In this document: one piece after another, positions 8,164-16,962 of the stretch
How the letters are laid out: every line of letters starts with the position of its first letter
How positions within the stretch are numbered: the stretch's first letter is position 1
Assembly (NCBI GenBank): GCA_022791455.1
Contig: JAAVZC010000013.1
Span: 124,001 to 188,000, forward strand
Reading direction: 5' to 3'
Source: Eggerthellaceae bacterium
GTDB lineage: Bacteria; Actinomycetota; Coriobacteriia; Coriobacteriales; Eggerthellaceae
Length of the DNA stretch: 64,000 nucleotides
The notes under the pieces: generated by a model
Seen by the model: the letters and a program-made list of their open reading frames with translations, nothing else
Told to the model about the DNA's origin: nothing
Databases searched by the model: none
Made by a program: the position numbers and the translations under genes

Positions 8164-9471
8164 GTGTACTACCAGCCGGAAATCGAGACAATGCCCCGGG
8201 AAGAGCTGGCGAAGCTTCAGCTGGAGCGCATGAAGGAATCTTTTGAGAACGCCTATGAGAACGTAGAGCTTTACAAGCGCCGCTTCGACGAGCTGGGTGT
8301 GACGCCGGAAGACCTCACCTCGCTGGAGGACCTGTCCAAGTTCCCCTTCACCGTCAAGCAGGACCTGCGCGACGCCTATCCCTTCGGCATGTTCGCGGTG
8401 CCCAACAAAGACGTGGCGCGCATCCACGCGTCTTCGGGCACCACCGGCCAGGCTACCGTGGTGGGCCACACCGCCAATGACCTTAAGAACTGGGCCGACT
8501 GCTTCGCCCGCGGCATCGCCATGGTAGGGGGCGACGCCGATTCCACCATCCAGGTTTCCTACGGCTACGGCCTGTTCACCGGCGGTCTGGGCGCCCATTC
8601 CGGCGGCGAGGCCATGGGCTGCACCGTCATCCCCACCTCGTCGGGCAATACCAAGCGACAGGTGCAGATGATGAAGGACTGCAAGACCGACATTCTGGCC
8701 TGCACCCCCTCGTATGCGCTGCTCATTGCCGACACCGCCATCGAAATGGGCTACGATCCCGCTACCGAGTTCCAGATTTCCGGCGGCATCTTCGGCGCCG
8801 AGCCGGCCTCTGAGAACATGCGCCAGGAAATTGCGAACAAGCTTGGCCTGCAGTACTGCGACGTTTACGGCCTTTCCGAAGTCATGGGCCCCGGCGTTGC
8901 CATGGAGTGCAAGGAGCGCGGCGGCCTGCACGTGGCCGAGGACCACTTCTACTGCGAGATTATCGACCCGGATACCCTGGAGCCGCTGCCGGACGGGGAG
9001 TGGGGCGAGCTGGTCATCACCACCCTTACCCGCGAGTGCACCCCGCTCGTGCGCTACCGCACCCGCGACGTCACCCGCATCGTGGCCGAGCCTTGCGCGT
9101 GCGGCCGCACCCACCGCAAGATCGACCGCTTCCGCGGCCGCACCGACGACATGCTCATCATCCGCGGCGTGAACGTATTCCCCTCGCAGATCGAGCAGGT
9201 CATCACCACCTTCCCCGAAATTGCCACCCAGTACCAGATCATCCTCACCAACAAGGGCCCGCTGGACCACGTGGAGCTACAGGTAGAGACCGAGCCGGAC
9301 TTCCCCATCGACGAGGTGCGTCGCCTGGAGGATCTGCGCAACCGCCTGGCCGCCGAGCTCAAGAGCAACCTGCAGGTGAACGTGGAGATCAAGCTGGTGG
9401 AACCCAAGACCATCGCCCGTTCAGAGGGCAAAGCCAAGCGCGTCATCGACCTTCGGGAGGCGAAGAACTAA
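8164..9471 (+). CDS. paaK: Phenylacetate-CoA ligase family protein (first copy)
   Basis: 435 aa adenylate-forming ligase that activates aryl-acetates to CoA thioesters with ATP. The P-loop SSGTTGQATVVGHT (about residues 90-103), the YGLSEVMGPGVA block and the C-terminal hinge region RGVNVFPSQIE are typical of PaaK. Start GTG 8164 follows AGGGAAGGACGG; ATG 8191 is an alternative. The ACT gene starts on the base after its stop. Together with iorAB and a second paaK downstream it probably interconverts aryl-acetyl-CoA and aryl-acetates derived from aromatic amino acids. The aryl group cannot be read from the sequence. Confidence 0.9.
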   Translation: MYYQPEIETMPREELAKLQLERMKESFENAYENVELYKRRFDELGVTPEDLTSLEDLSKFPFTVKQDLRDAYPFGMFAVPNKDVARIHASSGTTGQATVVGHTANDLKNWADCFARGIAMVGGDADSTIQVSYGYGLFTGGLGAHSGGEAMGCTVIPTSSGNTKRQVQMMKDCKTDILACTPSYALLIADTAIEMGYDPATEFQISGGIFGAEPASENMRQEIANKLGLQYCDVYGLSEVMGPGVAMECKERGGLHVAEDHFYCEIIDPDTLEPLPDGEWGELVITTLTRECTPLVRYRTRDVTRIVAEPCACGRTHRKIDRFRGRTDDMLIIRGVNVFPSQIEQVITTFPEIATQYQIILTNKGPLDHVELQVETEPDFPIDEVRRLEDLRNRLAAELKSNLQVNVEIKLVEPKTIARSEGKAKRVIDLREAKN

Positions 9472-9894
9472 ATGATTACCCAGGTTTCCATTTTCCTGCA
9501 GAACGACAACGGCCGCCTGGCAGAGGCGGTGCGCGTCATCTCCGATGCCGGCCTGAACATGCGGGCGCTCTTCCTGGCGGACACCGCCACCTTCGGCCTG
9601 GCCCGCATCTTCTGCGATCAGCCGGAAGTTGCGGTGCAGAAGCTTCAGGAGGCGGGGCTGCGCGCCTCGCTTACCCCGGTGGTAGCTGTGCGCGTGGCCG
9701 ACGAGCCGGGCGCTTTGGCATCGCTTCTGGAGTTCTGCGACGCTAAGGGCTTCTCCATCGAATACGGCTACTGCTTCTGCACCGCCGACGGCAGCGCCAT
9801 CAACGTGCTGAAGATCAACGATCCGTCCGTCGACGCGATGCTGGAAGAGGCGGGATTTGCCCTGGTTGCTCCGGAAGAAGTCTATGCCCTCTAG
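9472..9894 (+). CDS. Tandem ACT-domain protein (first copy)
   Basis: 140 aa made of two ACT-like domains (about 1-68 and 69-140), the fold that binds amino acids in allosteric regulators. It begins ITQVSIFLQNDNGRLAEAVR; the loop with NGRL is the usual ligand-loop position. It is fused to nothing, starts directly after the paaK stop and overlaps the next gene by 11 bases. ACT proteins of this kind are commonly found beside PaaK and indolepyruvate oxidoreductase genes; aromatic amino acid sensing is a reasonable inference. Confidence 0.85.
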   Translation: MITQVSIFLQNDNGRLAEAVRVISDAGLNMRALFLADTATFGLARIFCDQPEVAVQKLQEAGLRASLTPVVAVRVADEPGALASLLEFCDAKGFSIEYGYCFCTADGSAINVLKINDPSVDAMLEEAGFALVAPEEVYAL

Positions 9895-11275
9895 CCGCCG
9901 TCACACCGTCTTCGCCAAGGGCGCTCGCGTTATCGCTTGCGCCCTTGCCTTTGCGCTCTCCTTCGGATGGTGGGGGTCTGCCGCCTATGCGGACGTGCGC
10001 TCCACCGACATCATTGCCGGCGCCAGCGTGGAGATGCGGGGGCTGCCCGATGACGAGTGCCCCTCCATCGACGCCGAGTACGCCTGCCTCATGACCGAGG
10101 ACGGCGAGGTGCTCTTCGAGCGCAAGGCAGACGAGCAGGTTCACATCGCCTCCATTACCAAGGTGATGACGGGGCTTGTGGCGCTTGAGACCGCGCCGCT
10201 GGACACCACCGTCACCGTGAGCAACTACGCCGCATCGGTGGGGGAGTCCACGGCCGGCCTGCAGGCGGGGGATTCCATGACACTGGAACAGGCGCTGAGC
10301 GCGCTGCTCGTGCCCTCCGGCAATGACGCTGCCGTGGCCATCGCCGAGTCGCTCGGCGCGCTCATCGATCCCAACGCCGACCCGGAAGCGGCGTTCGTAG
10401 CCGCCATGAACGAGAAGGCCCAGGCGCTCGGCATGACCGGCTCGGTGTTCTCGAACCCCCACGGGCTTGACATGGGCGACCATGCCGCCGAGATGCACTG
10501 CAGCGCCAAGGACGTGGCCATCCTCTGCCAGGCGGCCATGAAGAACGAGACCTTCCGCACCGTGGTCGACCAGGCCACGGCCGATATTTCCGTGAACCGG
10601 GGCGGTTATGCCACCACTGTCACCCTCGAAAGCACTGATCTTTTGCTGGGAGTCTACGAGGGCGCCTGCGGCATCAAGACCGGCTACACTTCCGCCGCAG
10701 GCCCCTGTTTCGCCGGCGCATGCGAAAAACCCCAAGGCCTGCTGCTTGGCATCGTGCTGGACTCTACCTCGGAAGAGCAGCGCTTCGATGATGTGGTGGC
10801 CCTGTACGACTGGTTCTCCGATCACATGATCTCCTACAACCTAGCCCAGACCAACACGACGACCACAGCCACGCTGAACGGCCAGGCAACCACGGTGCCG
10901 GTGGTAGGGTATGCCGCCCTTTCCGCATGGATCGACAAGACGGTGCCGGTAACTTTCGCGAACCCCGAGGCCAGTGTGGAGATCTTCGATTTCGACGGCG
11001 ATATTGAGCAGACGTTCACTTTCGACGACATTGAGGGGGAGGTGCAAGCGGGCCAGACGGTGGGGCAGGCGCTCTTCTACCAAGACGGACAGTTGCTGGC
11101 CACCCAAGACCTCATTGCCTGCGAAACTGTTCCCGCCCCCGATTTCTTCGAGGGCATCGGCATCTGGTTCCAGCGGCTCATCGCCGGGTTCACCGGCACC
11201 ACGCTTCAAGCGGAGTCTTCCGTGCTGAACCAAACCATTTCCGTAACCCCCGCCGGCACGACTGCCGGCGCGTAA
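9884..11275 (+). CDS. dacF: D-alanyl-D-alanine carboxypeptidase (serine-type PBP, DacF-like)
   Basis: 463 aa peptidase S11 protein that trims the terminal D-Ala of peptidoglycan stem peptides. From ATG 9884 (GGAAGAAG ahead, overlapping the ACT gene) it has a basic N-terminus, a hydrophobic signal segment (about 12-35) ending in AYA, then SITK with the nucleophilic Ser/Lys, SGN (in LVPSGNDAAV) and KTG (in GIKTGYT). The C-terminal third is a beta-rich PBP5-C-like domain with a short hydrophobic stretch but no clear TM anchor. It is an unexpected envelope gene within an aryl-acid operon. Confidence 0.9.
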   Translation: MPSSRRHTVFAKGARVIACALAFALSFGWWGSAAYADVRSTDIIAGASVEMRGLPDDECPSIDAEYACLMTEDGEVLFERKADEQVHIASITKVMTGLVALETAPLDTTVTVSNYAASVGESTAGLQAGDSMTLEQALSALLVPSGNDAAVAIAESLGALIDPNADPEAAFVAAMNEKAQALGMTGSVFSNPHGLDMGDHAAEMHCSAKDVAILCQAAMKNETFRTVVDQATADISVNRGGYATTVTLESTDLLLGVYEGACGIKTGYTSAAGPCFAGACEKPQGLLLGIVLDSTSEEQRFDDVVALYDWFSDHMISYNLAQTNTTTTATLNGQATTVPVVGYAALSAWIDKTVPVTFANPEASVEIFDFDGDIEQTFTFDDIEGEVQAGQTVGQALFYQDGQLLATQDLIACETVPAPDFFEGIGIWFQRLIAGFTGTTLQAESSVLNQTISVTPAGTTAGA

Positions 11276-11299
11276 CCCATTCCAAGAGGAGGCCAGCCC

Positions 11300-11746
11300 A
11301 TGACCCAGAACTGCCCGGTGTGTCAATCACCCGTTCCCGCGGGAGCCGAGAGCTGCCCTGTCTGCGGCTTCAAATTCCAGGGGGCCACGCAGAAGTTCGT
11401 CCCCGTCGCCATCGAGGCGCAAACGCCTGCCGACGATACGCCCACCAGCTTCCGCGGCGTGCTGCGCATCATGCGCGGTCGGCGCGCCGGCACATCGTTT
11501 CCGCTGGGGGAAGAGCCGCTCTCCATTGGCCGGCATCCCAACAGCGGCATTTTCCTGAACGATATGACCGTCTCGCGCCTTCATGCCACCGTAGAGAAGA
11601 TGGGGGGCGCCTACATCATCCGGGACGAGAACTCTTACAACGGCGTGTGGGTGAACAACGCCACCGTCGAGGAGAAGGTGCTGCGCCCCGGCGATATTAT
11701 TCAAATTGGCTCCTACAGCCTGCTGTACGAAGAAGAGGAGGCCTAA
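11300..11746 (+). CDS. Zinc-ribbon and FHA-domain protein
   Basis: 148 aa. N-terminal zinc ribbon CPVCQSPVPAGAESCPVCGF (residues 4-23) followed, after a linker, by an FHA domain from about residue 50 (RRAGTSFPLGEEPLSIGRHP ... VSRLHATVEK ... DENSYNGVWVN). FHA domains bind phosphothreonine peptides, so the protein is probably a target or reader of a Ser/Thr kinase; no kinase gene is in the window. AGAGGAGG precedes ATG 11300. It lies between dacF and iorA with short gaps. Partner unknown. Confidence 0.85.
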   Translation: MTQNCPVCQSPVPAGAESCPVCGFKFQGATQKFVPVAIEAQTPADDTPTSFRGVLRIMRGRRAGTSFPLGEEPLSIGRHPNSGIFLNDMTVSRLHATVEKMGGAYIIRDENSYNGVWVNNATVEEKVLRPGDIIQIGSYSLLYEEEEA

Positions 11747-11747
11747 G

Positions 11748-13493
11748 TTGGCAGAGGTGAAACTGCTCTCCGGCAACGAGGCCATTGCCCGCGGCGCCTG
11801 GGAAGCCGGGTGCACGGTGGGCGTTGCCTATCCCGGCACCCCCTCCACCGAGACCATGGAGGCGTTCGCCACCTACGACGGCGTGTACGCGGAATGGTGC
11901 ACGAACGAAAAGGTTGCGGTTGAAGTGGGGCTGGGCGCCAGTGCCGCTGGTGCCCGGGTGCTGGCCACCATGAAGCACGTGGGCGTGAACGTGGCGGCCG
12001 ACCCGCTGTTCACCGCCGCCTACACCGGCGTCGGCGGCGGCTACGTGGTGCTGGCGGCCGACGACCCGGGCATGTACTCCTCGCAAAACGAGCAGGACTC
12101 CCGCTACTACGCGCAGGCAGCGAAAATCCCCATGCTGGAGCCCGCCGATTCCGGCGAGGCGCTGGCCATGGCCCGGGAGGCGTTCGCCCTCTCCGAGCAG
12201 TTCGACGTGCCCTTCTTCCTGCGCTCCACCGTGCGCATCTCCCATACGCGCACGCCTGTCGAGCTGGGGGAGCGCACGGAGCACGTGGCGACCGAGTATC
12301 GCAGCGACCCTTCCAAGTGGGTCATGATGCCCGCATTCGCGAAGGGGCGCCGAAAGGTGCAGCTGGAGCGCATCGACAAACTGAGCGCTTGGGCCGACGA
12401 AACAGAGCTCAATCGCATCGAGGAGCGTTCCGAGGACTGGGGCATCATCTGCTCTGGCGCCGTGTACCAGCATGTGCGCGATGCCCTTCCCGAAGCTTCC
12501 GTGCTGAAGCTGGGGGTCACCTGGCCGCTGCCCGCCGAGAAGCTTTCGCAGTTCGCCGCGTCGGTAAAGGATTGCTACGTGGTAGAGGAGGGGAGCACCT
12601 ATCTGAGCGAAGCGGTGCGCGCCGCCGGAATCGCGCTCTCGCAGCCTGCCAAACCACTGCCTCGCGACGGGGAGCTTTCCCCCGGCCTCATTCGCCAGGC
12701 CTTCGGCCTTGAGCTGCCGCCCCATGCCGCCGCCGCGCCTGACATTCCCGCCCGGCCGCCGGCTCTGTGCCCCGGTTGCCCCCATCGCCTGGTATTCAAA
12801 GAGCTTTCCCGCGCCCGCGCCATCGTCACCGGCGACATCGGGTGCTACACGCTGGGGGCGCTGCCGCCGCTTTCCGCCATGGACACCTGCGTGGACATGG
12901 GCGCCTCCGTCTCCATGGCCCACGGCATGGAGATCGGTTTTGGCGAGGAAACGCATCGGCCCATCGCTGCCGTCATCGGCGATTCCACCTTCGGCCACTC
13001 CGGCCTGAGTTCGCTGGTGTCCACCGTCTACAACCGCGGCAAGGGCGTCGTATGCGTACTGGACAACCGCACCACCGCCATGACCGGGCGCCAGGGCAAC
13101 CCCTTCAACGGCGAGACCTTGCAGGGACGCGAGAGCCGCGAAATGGATCTGGAGGGCATCGTACGGGCGCTCGGCGTCGAGGACGTGCGGGTGATCGATC
13201 CCCACAACGCCCTTGAGGTACGGCAGAACTTGAAGTCCGCCTTTGCGAGCGACGAGCTTTCCGTGCTCATCTTCCGCGCCCCGTGCGTGCTGCTCACGCG
13301 TCAAGTGGAGCCGGCCTTCGAGGTGAGCTCGAAGTGCACCGGATGCGGCGTGTGCGCCACGCTCGGCTGCCCCGCCATCGCCCGCGACCCGGAGATCGGG
13401 CTCGCCTCGATCGATGCCACGCTCTGCATCGGATGCGGCCAGTGCGCCCAGTACTGCGGCTTCGGAGCCATCGTGAGGGAAGGAGGCCGGTAA
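11748..13493 (+). CDS. iorA: Indolepyruvate ferredoxin oxidoreductase, alpha subunit
   Basis: 581 aa thiamine-diphosphate enzyme that oxidatively decarboxylates aryl-pyruvates (from Trp, Phe, Tyr) to aryl-acetyl-CoA with reduction of ferredoxin, reversible in principle. N-terminal transketolase-like domain, central TPP-binding stretch GDIGCYTLG and GDSTFGHSGLSSL (about residues 362-425), and C-terminal clusters CTGCGVCATLGCP and CIGCGQCAQYC. Start is TTG 11748, chosen because AGGAGG sits directly ahead; the longer reading frame overlaps the FHA gene. Its stop overlaps the iorB start (TAATG). In some methanogens IOR plus aryl-CoA ligases run backward to build aromatic amino acids. Confidence 0.93.
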   Translation: MAEVKLLSGNEAIARGAWEAGCTVGVAYPGTPSTETMEAFATYDGVYAEWCTNEKVAVEVGLGASAAGARVLATMKHVGVNVAADPLFTAAYTGVGGGYVVLAADDPGMYSSQNEQDSRYYAQAAKIPMLEPADSGEALAMAREAFALSEQFDVPFFLRSTVRISHTRTPVELGERTEHVATEYRSDPSKWVMMPAFAKGRRKVQLERIDKLSAWADETELNRIEERSEDWGIICSGAVYQHVRDALPEASVLKLGVTWPLPAEKLSQFAASVKDCYVVEEGSTYLSEAVRAAGIALSQPAKPLPRDGELSPGLIRQAFGLELPPHAAAAPDIPARPPALCPGCPHRLVFKELSRARAIVTGDIGCYTLGALPPLSAMDTCVDMGASVSMAHGMEIGFGEETHRPIAAVIGDSTFGHSGLSSLVSTVYNRGKGVVCVLDNRTTAMTGRQGNPFNGETLQGRESREMDLEGIVRALGVEDVRVIDPHNALEVRQNLKSAFASDELSVLIFRAPCVLLTRQVEPAFEVSSKCTGCGVCATLGCPAIARDPEIGLASIDATLCIGCGQCAQYCGFGAIVREGGR

Positions 13494-14077
13494 TGGGGAA
13501 GACCAAGACCGTTCTTTTGTGCGGAGTCGGAGGACAGGGAACCATTCTGGCTGCCGACCTGCTGGCGCGCGTGGCCCTGGCGGCCGGGCGCGATGTGAAG
13601 GTGTCCGAGATCCACGGCATGGCCCAGCGCGGCGGCGCCGTGACCACCGTCGTGCGCGTAGGGGACGAAGTGCACTCCATGGTCTCCGACCTGGGCGCGG
13701 CCGACATCATCGTCTCGTTCGAGACCACCGAGGCGCTGCGCAACCTTCCGCAGCTTGCCGCGGGCGGCTCGCTCATTGTGAACGATGAAACCATCAAGCC
13801 GCTTCCGGTGCTCACCGGGCGCGCCGCCATGCCGTCCCGCGCCAAAGCGCGCCTCACGGAAGCCGGCGCCCACATCATCGAGGCTTCGCGCATCGCCAAG
13901 CAGGCGGGCAACGCCAAGTGCGCCAATGTCGCTCTGCTGGGAGCGCTTTCCGCTACTCTCGATATTCCTGAGAGCATTTGGACCGAGGTCATCGCGTCCC
14001 GCGTACCCGAGAAGACCATTCAGGCGAACCTTGCGGCTTTCGCCGCCGGGCGGGCTGCCATGGAGAAAGGGGAGTAG
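13493..14077 (+). CDS. iorB: Indolepyruvate oxidoreductase, beta subunit
   Basis: 194 aa gamma-domain partner of IorA. The N-terminus TKTVLLCGVGGQGTILAADL is the typical glycine-rich start of 2-oxoacid oxidoreductase gamma domains, followed by KVSEIHGMAQRGGAV. ATG 13493 overlaps the iorA stop by one base; AAGGAGG lies 6-10 bases ahead. The length equals that of usual IorB proteins. The next gene, an ACT protein, begins 4 bases after its stop. Confidence 0.93.
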   Translation: MGKTKTVLLCGVGGQGTILAADLLARVALAAGRDVKVSEIHGMAQRGGAVTTVVRVGDEVHSMVSDLGAADIIVSFETTEALRNLPQLAAGGSLIVNDETIKPLPVLTGRAAMPSRAKARLTEAGAHIIEASRIAKQAGNAKCANVALLGALSATLDIPESIWTEVIASRVPEKTIQANLAAFAAGRAAMEKGE

Positions 14078-14081
14078 CCCT

Positions 14082-14516
14082 ATGAGCATCACCCAGATAA
14101 GTGTCTTCGTTGAGAGCAAGCCGGGGCACATGGGCCGCGTGCTGGGGGCCTTCTCTGCCAACGGCATCAACGTGCACGGTTTCTCTGCGAGCGACACCGG
14201 CGAATACGGCATCGTGCGCTTCGTGGTAGACGACACCGATCGCGCCCTTGAGGTGCTGCAGTCGATGGGGTCGGCCGCTCGCAAGACCGAGGTGCTCTGC
14301 GTGAAGCTGGACGACTCGGTAGGCCAGCTGCAGAAAGTAATGGAGACCCTGGCCGAGGCGAAGCTGAACGTGGCCTACTGCTACTCACTCGCCTCCACCT
14401 ACATCGCACTTTCCGTACGCGACCTTCCGGGCGCCGAGGCTGCGCTTCAGGCGGCCGGCATGAACATGGTGGACAACGCCGATCTGGCCAACTTCATGGT
14501 AGGGGAGACGATGTAA
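14082..14516 (+). CDS. Tandem ACT-domain protein (second copy)
   Basis: 144 aa with two ACT domains, starting SITQISVFVESKPGHMGRVL. It is a diverged paralog of the ACT protein at 9472: both begin ITQxSxF and sit next to a paaK. AAGGGGAG precedes the start and its stop is contiguous with paaK2. It is likely an aromatic-amino-acid or aryl-acid sensor for the IOR/ligase pathway; this is inference from context. Confidence 0.85.
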   Translation: MSITQISVFVESKPGHMGRVLGAFSANGINVHGFSASDTGEYGIVRFVVDDTDRALEVLQSMGSAARKTEVLCVKLDDSVGQLQKVMETLAEAKLNVAYCYSLASTYIALSVRDLPGAEAALQAAGMNMVDNADLANFMVGETM

Positions 14517-15863
14517 ATGGGAACCCCGATGCCAACCCCCGATAAGATCGATTTCTCCAAACTGCCCATCTATATGCCGGAAGTGGAGTGCGCTAGCCGA
14601 GAGCGCATCCGCGCCATTCAGCTGGCGAAGCTCATCGAGCAAGTGGAGTACACCTACGCCCGCGTGCCCTGGTACCGCGAGAAAATGAACCAGATGGGCG
14701 TGAGTCCCGCCGACATCAAAACCCTCGAGGACGTGCGGTTGCTGCCCTTCACGGACAAGTCCGCGCTGCGCGAGACCTTCCCCTTTGGCATGTTCGCCAC
14801 CCCCATGGACGAGATCGTGGAGCTCCACTCCTCGTCGGGCACCACGGGAAAGCCGATTGTGGTGGGCTATACCAAGCAGGACATGGAGGTTTGGAGCGAG
14901 TGCATCGCGCGCCTGGCCCAAATGGCGGGCGTCACCGCCGCCGACCGCGTGCAGATGGCCTTCGGCTACGGCATGTTCACCGGCGGCTTCGGCCTGCACT
15001 ACGGCGTGCAGCGCATCGGGGGCACCATGATCCCCGCCGGCGCCGGCAACACCGAGCGCCACATCCAGATGATCGAGGACTACGGCACCACCGCCATCAT
15101 CGCCACCCCCTCCTACGCCATGCACATTTGCGAGGTGGGGGAGCAGATGGGCTTCGATTGGGCCTCATCCACGCTGCAGATTGGCCTGTTCGGCGGCGAG
15201 CCCTGCCCGCCGAAGCTGAAGGCGGAGATCGAGTCCCGCATGCACATCACCTGCACCGACAACTACGGCCTCACCGAGGTGATGGGGCCGGGCGTATCCG
15301 GCGAGTGTCTGGCGCACCGCGACCAGCAGCACATCGCCGAGGACCATTTCCTGTGGGAAGTGGTGGATCCGGAAACCGGCGAGCCGGTGGCGGACGGCGA
15401 GATGGGCGAGCTGGTGCTCACGCCGCTGGACAAGAAGGGCATCCCGGTGCTGCGCTACTGCACCCACGACCTCACCCGCGTGGTGACGGAGAAGTGCGAG
15501 TGCGGCCGCACTTTGGCCCGCATGCAGAAGGTGCGCTCCCGCTGCGACGACATGCTCATCATCCGCGGCACTAACGTCTTCCCCAGCCAGGTGGAGGACG
15601 TCATTTCCGAGATTGACCTGTTGGCGCCTCACTACCACATTGTGGTGGACAACGAGACGGGCCTCGATCGCATGACCGTGGAAGTGGAGATCAAGCCGGA
15701 GGCCTTCAGCGACTCTTACGAGGAGATGCAGGCGTTCTCGAAGGTGGTGCGCGACAAGCTGCGCAGCGTGCTTCTGGTGTCGCCGGTGGTGAAACTGGTG
15801 GAGCCCGGCGGCATCGCCCGCGCTATCGGTAAGGCAAAACACGTCGATGACCTGCGGAAATAA
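14517..15863 (+). CDS. paaK: Phenylacetate-CoA ligase family protein (second copy)
   Basis: 448 aa paralog of the ligase at 8164. ATP-binding motif SSGTTGKPIVVGYT (about residues 104-117), NYGLTEVMGPGVSGE and RGTNVFPSQVEDV are conserved. The start ATG is on the base after the ACT stop. Having two ligases in one operon suggests different aryl-acid substrates (for example indole-acetate versus phenyl- or hydroxyphenyl-acetate), which cannot be decided from sequence. Its 3' end overlaps gluQ by 17 bases. Confidence 0.9.
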   Translation: MGTPMPTPDKIDFSKLPIYMPEVECASRERIRAIQLAKLIEQVEYTYARVPWYREKMNQMGVSPADIKTLEDVRLLPFTDKSALRETFPFGMFATPMDEIVELHSSSGTTGKPIVVGYTKQDMEVWSECIARLAQMAGVTAADRVQMAFGYGMFTGGFGLHYGVQRIGGTMIPAGAGNTERHIQMIEDYGTTAIIATPSYAMHICEVGEQMGFDWASSTLQIGLFGGEPCPPKLKAEIESRMHITCTDNYGLTEVMGPGVSGECLAHRDQQHIAEDHFLWEVVDPETGEPVADGEMGELVLTPLDKKGIPVLRYCTHDLTRVVTEKCECGRTLARMQKVRSRCDDMLIIRGTNVFPSQVEDVISEIDLLAPHYHIVVDNETGLDRMTVEVEIKPEAFSDSYEEMQAFSKVVRDKLRSVLLVSPVVKLVEPGGIARAIGKAKHVDDLRK

Positions 15864-16800
15864 CAATGTTCGAAGCGCTCCCGTCCGGGGGCGCTTCGCT
15901 CCTTCTCCTACCGGCCGCATGCATGCCGGCAACATCTACTCCGCCCTGGCCTCGTGGCTCATCACGAAGTCGCAGGGAGGCGAGATGGTGCTGCGCATCG
16001 ATGATCTGGACCCCGATCGCTCGAAAACCGCCTTTGCCGACCAGGTGATGCGGGACTTCGAGCTGCTCGGGCTCACTTGGGACAAGGGTCCCTTCTACCA
16101 GCAGGGGAGGGCTGGAGCCTATCAGGCAGCGTTCGATGCCATTTCGGCAAAAGCGCACGTGTACCCCTGCTTCTGCACCCGCGCCGATCTTCATGCGGCA
16201 TCAGCGCCGCATTTGGGCGAGCGCAATGTCTACGCCGGCACCTGCCGCAACTTACCCGCGCAGCAGATAGAATCACGGCAGCAGGAGGGGAGAGTTTGCT
16301 CCTGGCGCGTGGAAGTCCCCGACGAAGAGATTTCCTTCGAGGATCTTCTGCAAGGGCCGTACCGGGAGAACTCGCTGCGAGAGTGCGGTGATTTCATTAT
16401 CCGCCGTGCCGACGCCGCCTTCGGCTATCATCTTGCCACCGTTGTGGACGACGCCGAACAGGGGGTCAACTGCATCGTACGCGGCATCGACCTGCAGTCA
16501 TCCACGCCGCAGCAAATCTACTTGCAACGGTTGCTTGGCATCGCCACGCCCCAATACGCGCACGTGCCGCTCTTCGTGAACGACCAACAGAAACGCCTCG
16601 CGAAACGAGACCACGATGCTGCCTTAGACGCCCTGATCGAGCGTTTCCGCACGCCCGAAGCCCTCATCGGCCACATTGCCTATATCGGCGGCATCCAACC
16701 AGAAGACGACCCCGCCACCCCCGAGGAACTGCTGAAAACATTCGATCGAAAGACCTTCGCCGAAAACGCCTCTCAACACTTCGCCATTACTTGGAAGTAA
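15847..16800 (+). CDS. gluQ: Glutamyl-Q tRNA(Asp) synthetase
   Basis: 317 aa truncated glutamyl-tRNA synthetase paralog that attaches glutamate to queuosine in tRNA(Asp). Class I motif PSPTGRMHAGN (HIGH-like) follows the N-terminus, the zinc-region cysteines are in YPCFCTRADL and a Cys at VYAGTC, and the KMSKS-like loop is KRLAKRD. It lacks an anticodon-binding domain, as expected for GluQ. The only in-frame start upstream of the HIGH motif is ATG 15847, which overlaps the end of paaK2, so translation is probably coupled. Confidence 0.88.
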   Translation: MTCGNNNVRSAPVRGRFAPSPTGRMHAGNIYSALASWLITKSQGGEMVLRIDDLDPDRSKTAFADQVMRDFELLGLTWDKGPFYQQGRAGAYQAAFDAISAKAHVYPCFCTRADLHAASAPHLGERNVYAGTCRNLPAQQIESRQQEGRVCSWRVEVPDEEISFEDLLQGPYRENSLRECGDFIIRRADAAFGYHLATVVDDAEQGVNCIVRGIDLQSSTPQQIYLQRLLGIATPQYAHVPLFVNDQQKRLAKRDHDAALDALIERFRTPEALIGHIAYIGGIQPEDDPATPEELLKTFDRKTFAENASQHFAITWK

Positions 16801-16850
16801 CGCTAGCGGACGCGACGGCCGGAGGGTGGAGCGAGTCCGTCCATTCCTTT

Positions 16851-16944
16851 GTCATCCTGAGCGGAGCGCGTAGCGCGCATTCGAAGGATCTCTGCAGTTG
16901 GGGAGATCCTTCGAATGCGGCCTTGCGGCCTCCGCTCAGGATAA
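16851..16944. repeat. 94-bp palindromic repeat (GTCATCCTGAGC family)
   Basis: Imperfect inverted repeat: left end GTCATCCTGAGCGGAGCG (16851-16868), an inner arm TTCGAAGGATCTC whose complement returns after a 7-10 base loop, and right end CCGCTCAGGATAAC. It lies between the convergent gluQ and menA genes and could form a long hairpin in either transcript. Half-copies occur at 3096, 3161 and 56570. Confidence 0.8.
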
Positions 16945-16962
16945 CAGCGGGGCGGTATGGGC

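Noticed and set aside
11249-11275. GCCGGCA/TGCCGGC hairpin at the end of dacF considered as a terminator.
   Set aside because: It lies within the last codons, has no U run, and the next gene follows with its own ribosome site in an operon.
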